Below are positions 14,515-16,548 of a DNA stretch of 16,548 nt, in pieces. A model generated the notes under the pieces. It ran no database searches. It saw only the letters and a list, made by a program, of their open reading frames with translations, and was not told where the DNA came from. The stretch comes from CAYYWV01 sp964531525. GTDB lineage: Bacteria; Pseudomonadota; Alphaproteobacteria; JAAXGF01. The number at the start of each line of letters is the position of its first letter. Within the stretch, counting starts at the first letter, position 1. The stretch is taken from contig CAZHDF010000072.1 in assembly GCA_964531525.1 (NCBI GenBank), positions 1 to 16,548 of the forward strand. Reading direction: 5' to 3'. A program made the position numbers and the translations under genes.

Positions 14515-14581
14515 ACCGCGCGCCGCCCAGCCTCCTCTATCCGCGACCGCGCGCGGACACATGCTATCGGGACGACGCGAC

Positions 14582-14986
14582 ATGACGCAGCCCACGCCTC
14601 TCCGCCCCTCTCCGCTCGCCGGCGCCAAGGCCGCGCGGCGGCTGTTCGTCCGCGATCTGATGATCGACGCCTCGATCGGCATCCACAGCCACGAGCAGAA
14701 CGGCGATCAGCGGGTGCGCGTCAACATCGAGCTCGACGTGCGCGACGAGACGCCGGTCAACGACAGCATCGCCAACGTCATCTCCTATGACGACATCGTC
14801 GCCGGCATCAAGGCGATCGTCGCGGGAGGTCATATCAACCTGGTCGAGACGCTGGCCGACCGGATCGGCGACTTCTGCATGGCCGACCGGCGTGTCGCGC
14901 GGGCGCGAATTCGCGTCGAGAAGCTCGATGCGATCCGCGAGGCGCAGAGCGTCGGCGTGGAAATCGAACGGGTTACGTCCGATTAA
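14582..14986 (+). CDS. folB: Dihydroneopterin aldolase
   Basis: This 134-residue enzyme of the folate pathway cleaves 7,8-dihydroneopterin to 6-hydroxymethyl-dihydropterin and glycolaldehyde; FolB proteins usually form octamers. The tunnel-fold landmarks are all present: IDASIGIHSHEQNGDQRV with catalytic Glu38, ISYDDIV with Tyr69, HINLVETLADRI with the pterin-anchoring Glu89, and RVEKLDAI with the catalytic Lys114, followed by SVGVEIER. The N-terminal ~18 residues (MTQPTPLRPSPLAGAK) are an unconserved extension. An in-frame ATG at 14561 would add seven residues; neither start has a strong Shine-Dalgarno and 14582 is preferred for length. The gene sits directly after the FolM-like reductase, a coherent pterin pair. 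After its stop comes the AT-rich convergent region. Confidence 0.93.
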   Translation: MTQPTPLRPSPLAGAKAARRLFVRDLMIDASIGIHSHEQNGDQRVRVNIELDVRDETPVNDSIANVISYDDIVAGIKAIVAGGHINLVETLADRIGDFCMADRRVARARIRVEKLDAIREAQSVGVEIERVTSD

Positions 14987-15099
14987 TCATATTTTCGTCT
15001 AAGCGGCCGCCCGCCGTCGGATTTTGTTCACACCGTCACGGAACGGTCAAACAAGGCCCGCGATCGCGCGGAAATGTCCCTTCTCGGAGGCTTGTTTTT

Positions 15100-15135
15100 T
15101 CACTTGATTTATTTTTATGTATTAGAATCAAGTGA
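15100..15135. repeat. 10-bp inverted repeat in the AT-rich block
   Basis: TCACTTGATT (15100-15109) and AATCAAGTGA (15126-15135) are perfect reverse complements around a 16-base loop that is almost all A/T. It could be a protein-binding palindrome with wide half-sites or an RNA hairpin. On the plus strand only scattered Ts follow, so a terminator reading is weak. Confidence 0.6.
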
Positions 15136-15224
15136 TTACGGATTTTGCCCAAAATTTGTGCATTGCGGTCCGAATCCAGGGTTAATGCTGGTCCGGGGCC
15201 CCTCTCGTCACGTTGCCAACAAAG

Positions 15225-15247
15225 TTATCCACAGATTCCGTGGATAG
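15225..15247. promoter_or_regulatory. Opposed DnaA-box pair
   Basis: TTATCCACA (15225-15233) is a perfect consensus DnaA box. CGTGGATAG (15239-15247), read on the other strand as CTATCCACG, matches at 7 of 9. The two face each other, giving the 7-bp inverted repeat TATCCAC/GTGGATA around seven bases. Binding by DnaA is inferred from the consensus. Confidence 0.5.
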
Positions 15248-15324
15248 ATGCGACGGCCCCGACGCCCCCGGAATTCACCATCGACGCCGCGCGCGATGCC
15301 CCCGTTCGAGGGTCGGATCGGCCG

Positions 15325-16014
15325 TCAGGTCGCGAGCAGGTCGCGATGCGCGTCGCGCAGGTGCCGGACGATGATCCGGCCGACCGCCTCGCCGTCGCGG
15401 ATACGGAGCGCCTCGTAAAGCGCGCGGTGCTGGCGATTGTAGGCGGCGATGCGCTCGGCGCTCAGCACCTTGTCCTTCATCGCGCTCCACTGGGCGTGGC
15501 CGCGCACATGGTTGACCTGACGGTAGACCGAGCTCATCAGCGGGTTATGGGCGGCGTCGGCGAGAAGCTGGTGAAAGAGCCGGTCCCATTGGGTGAAGCG
15601 ATCGGCGTCGTCGCCCACCGTGTCGAGCCGGGCGAGCACGTCGCCGATGCGCTCGAAATCGCGCGCGGTCGCGTTCACGGTCGCGAGCCGGACCATGTGG
15701 GGCTCGATGGCGAGCCGGACCTCGACGAGCTCGATCGGGCTGGTGATCTCGGCGACGTCGTCCTCGCCGCCGACGCCCGGGCGGTAATCGACGAAGGTTC
15801 CGCTGCCGATCCGCCGCACGACCAGGCCCGAGGATTCGAGCATCCGCAGCGCCTCGCGCACGGTCGAGCGCGAGCAGCCGAGCGCGGCGGCGAGCTGGCG
15901 TTCCGCCGGCAAACGGTCACCGTAGAGATAGAGCCCGTCGAGAATCGACTTGCGCAAATGGGCGACGATGCCCGCCGCGCCACGCACCGCGGGAAGCGTG
16001 GGAACCTCGCTCAT
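15325..16014 (-). CDS. GntR-family regulator, FadR subfamily with FCD domain
   Basis: This 229-residue transcription factor has a winged helix-turn-helix (about residues 8-75, with LPAERQLAAALGCSRSTVRE and the wing GSGTFVD) and a C-terminal all-helical FCD domain (about 92-220). The FCD metal-site residues are visible as Asp144 and His148 (WDRLFHQLL), His196 (NRQHRALY) and His218 (VRHLRDAH), so metal-assisted binding of a carboxylate ligand is inferred. The ATG at 16014 begins MSEVPTLPAV at the expected distance from the helix-turn-helix but has no Shine-Dalgarno. The frame stays open to 16158, where it would run over the operator and promoter region, so the longer form is unlikely. It is divergent from the FAD oxidoreductase gene, which it probably controls together with itself through the operator at 16144-16160. 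Confidence 0.87.
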   Translation of the reverse strand: MSEVPTLPAVRGAAGIVAHLRKSILDGLYLYGDRLPAERQLAAALGCSRSTVREALRMLESSGLVVRRIGSGTFVDYRPGVGGEDDVAEITSPIELVEVRLAIEPHMVRLATVNATARDFERIGDVLARLDTVGDDADRFTQWDRLFHQLLADAAHNPLMSSVYRQVNHVRGHAQWSAMKDKVLSAERIAAYNRQHRALYEALRIRDGEAVGRIIVRHLRDAHRDLLAT

Positions 16015-16075
16015 CGCGCGCGCATCGCGTCCGCGCGCCCGGTCCGCGCGGAGCGCCGGGATTCGGTGTCGGGTC

Positions 16076-16104
16076 TTGACAGGTCGGGCATCGCGGTTTG
16101 TACT
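16076..16104 (+). promoter_or_regulatory. Promoter candidate for the FAD oxidoreductase gene
   Basis: A perfect TTGACA (16076-16081) is followed after 17 bases by TGTACT (16099-16104), or after 19 by TACTGT (16101-16106). The -35 is the best in the window; the -10 is weak, which would suit a regulated promoter. Start near 16111-16113 leaves a leader of about 140 bases. Confidence 0.45.
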
Positions 16105-16111
16105 GTAGGGA

Positions 16112-16137
16112 AATTGGTTTAATTGGGGTGAAATTGG
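16112..16137 (+). repeat. Three direct AATTGG half-sites
   Basis: AATTGG occurs at 16112-16117, 16121-16126 and 16132-16137, about one helical turn apart, and once inverted (CCAATT, 16155-16160) as an arm of the operator. They match the operator half-site AATTGGTC and may be auxiliary GntR binding sites. They cover the predicted start of the plus-strand promoter and the -10 of the minus-strand one. Confidence 0.5.
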
Positions 16138-16146
16138 CTCAGTCAA
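16118..16146 (-). promoter_or_regulatory. Promoter candidate for the GntR gene
   Basis: On the minus strand TTGACT (16146-16141) is followed after 17 bases by ATTAAA (16123-16118), the latter a poor -10. The operator core abuts the -35, so a bound regulator would overlap polymerase contacts. The leader would be about 100 bases. Confidence 0.35.
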
Positions 16147-16160
16147 TGGTCGGACCAATT
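16144..16160. promoter_or_regulatory. FadR-type GntR operator
   Basis: The perfect palindrome TGGTCGGACCA (16147-16157) lies in a 17-mer matching the E. coli FadR consensus AACTGGTCGGACCAGTT at 14 of 17 positions, from my recollection of that consensus. It sits between the divergent GntR and FAD oxidoreductase genes, so it is the likely binding site of that GntR protein. The close likeness to FadR's own site does not by itself imply fatty-acid control. Confidence 0.7.
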
Positions 16161-16250
16161 CCAGCGTGGGTCAAGCCCATATCGACGCCCGCCGCGCGGC
16201 GCGCGGCCCCTGTCTCCGGTTTTCTCCGGGCCTAGGGCGGAGACGCGCCA

Positions 16251-16548
16251 ATGGCGATGCCAAGTCACGTCAAGCATCTGATTATCGGCGCGGGCGTCCA
16301 CGGCCTCAGTACCGCCTATCACCTCGCGCGCGAAATCAAGCTGCGCGGGCGCGGCGACGGGCGCGACATTCTGGTGATCGACAAGACCGGGATCGCCGCC
16401 GGCGCCAGCGGCATCGCTTGCGGCGTGGTGCGCAACAACTACTTCCAGCCGGCGATGCGCGAGCTGATGGCCCATAGCGTCGCGGTCTGGGAAAGCGACC
16501 CCGAGGCCTACAGCTACCATCCCGTCGGCTACATGCAGATCAGCCCCG
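16251..16548 (+). CDS. FAD-dependent oxidoreductase of the DAO/DadA/SoxB type, N-terminal part; gene runs off the window
   Basis: The first 99 codons show a Rossmann FAD-binding start, LIIGAGVHGLSTAYHLA (residues 10-26), the ribose-binding strand LVIDKTGIAAGASG (about 45-58) and CGVVRNNYF. This layout is that of the D-amino-acid oxidase/sarcosine oxidase-beta/glycine oxidase superfamily, which oxidises the C-N bond of amino acids or secondary amines. The catalytic C-terminal part is outside the window, so the substrate cannot be named. The ATG at 16251 has GGCGGAG about eight bases upstream. It is divergent from the GntR gene across a shared control region. The Shine-Dalgarno can be paired in two alternative leader hairpins, described as a finding. 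Confidence 0.82.
   Translation, partial: MAMPSHVKHLIIGAGVHGLSTAYHLAREIKLRGRGDGRDILVIDKTGIAAGASGIACGVVRNNYFQPAMRELMAHSVAVWESDPEAYSYHPVGYMQISP

Larger units (their letters stand above)
14987..15324. other. 338-bp AT-rich gap between convergent genes, with DnaA boxes and inverted repeats
   Basis: No coding region is seen here. From left to right the stretch holds: a TTGTTCACA sequence (15024-15032, 7/9 to the DnaA box); the palindrome CGCGATCGCG (15059-15068); a short CCTTCTCGGAGG hairpin followed by TTGTTTTTT (about 15079-15100), which could weakly terminate folB; a strongly AT-rich block (about 15091-15160) with a 10-bp inverted repeat; and the opposed DnaA-box pair at 15225-15247. Both neighbours end here, so neither needs a promoter in it. 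The makeup is closer to an origin-like or DnaA-binding locus, or an unannotated small RNA, than to an ordinary terminator gap. Which of these it is remains open. Confidence 0.6.

Noticed and set aside
15142..15155. ATTTTG-CC-CAAAAT palindrome in the AT-rich gap
   Set aside because: A short AT palindrome in AT-rich sequence is likely by chance; a two-base loop cannot form a normal hairpin. Kept only as part of the region description.
1..16548. tRNA, rRNA, CRISPR array, insertion sequence, integrase or attachment sites
   Set aside because: None was recognised by reading either strand; there are no regularly spaced repeats, transposase motifs or cloverleaf sequences that I could support.

Overview
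The window comes from a very GC-rich bacterium. It has an alphaproteobacterial look, perhaps Rhodospirillales-like: a class I lysyl-tRNA synthetase, a TipF-like membrane EAL protein, a pteridine-reductase-like SDR next to FolB, and a class 2 PyrD. This placement is inferred from gene content alone. No rRNA, tRNA, CRISPR array, insertion sequence or phage gene was found. A run of exactly 100 N (4005-4104) marks a scaffold gap inside one gene.

Left part, 1-3873, all minus strand. Reading right to left: pyrD (pyrimidine synthesis); a TipF-like degenerate EAL protein with two membrane segments; a HAD-IIA hydrolase; and the first 104 codons of methylmalonyl-CoA mutase, which has its own good promoter (TTGACG-N17-CATACT).

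Middle, 3957-8591, plus strand. A subtilisin-family serine protease is interrupted by the gap, followed by a class IV (branched-chain-type) aminotransferase. Next comes a three-gene electrophile-response unit: a TetR regulator resembling NemR, an Old Yellow Enzyme resembling NemA, and an AhpD-like CxxC protein. A perfect 14-bp palindrome lies upstream of the regulator, and a second site matching 11/16 bases in the same register lies before the Old Yellow Enzyme gene.

8600-13166. The class I lysS gene (minus) converges on the AhpD-like gene over two hairpins, one with a UUCG tetraloop. It is divergent from a 937-residue DinG/XPD-type iron-sulphur helicase, which may be translated from a leaderless transcript.

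13305-14986, plus strand. A TerB-like protein is followed by a folate pair: a FolM/PTR1-like reductase with an Asp-Tyr-Lys catalytic set, and FolB dihydroneopterin aldolase. The 338-bp AT-rich gap after folB (14987-15324) lies between convergent genes. It carries a perfect DnaA box, an opposed weaker box and a 10-bp inverted repeat, which is odd for a place that needs no promoter.

Right end. A FadR/FCD-type GntR regulator (minus) is divergent from a truncated FAD-dependent amine/amino-acid oxidoreductase gene (plus). Between them lie facing promoters, a near-consensus FadR-type operator, extra AATTGG half-sites and a leader hairpin that could cover the ribosome binding site. No wholly new system is evident. 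The most testable novelties are the two regulatory architectures and the DnaA-box intergenic region.
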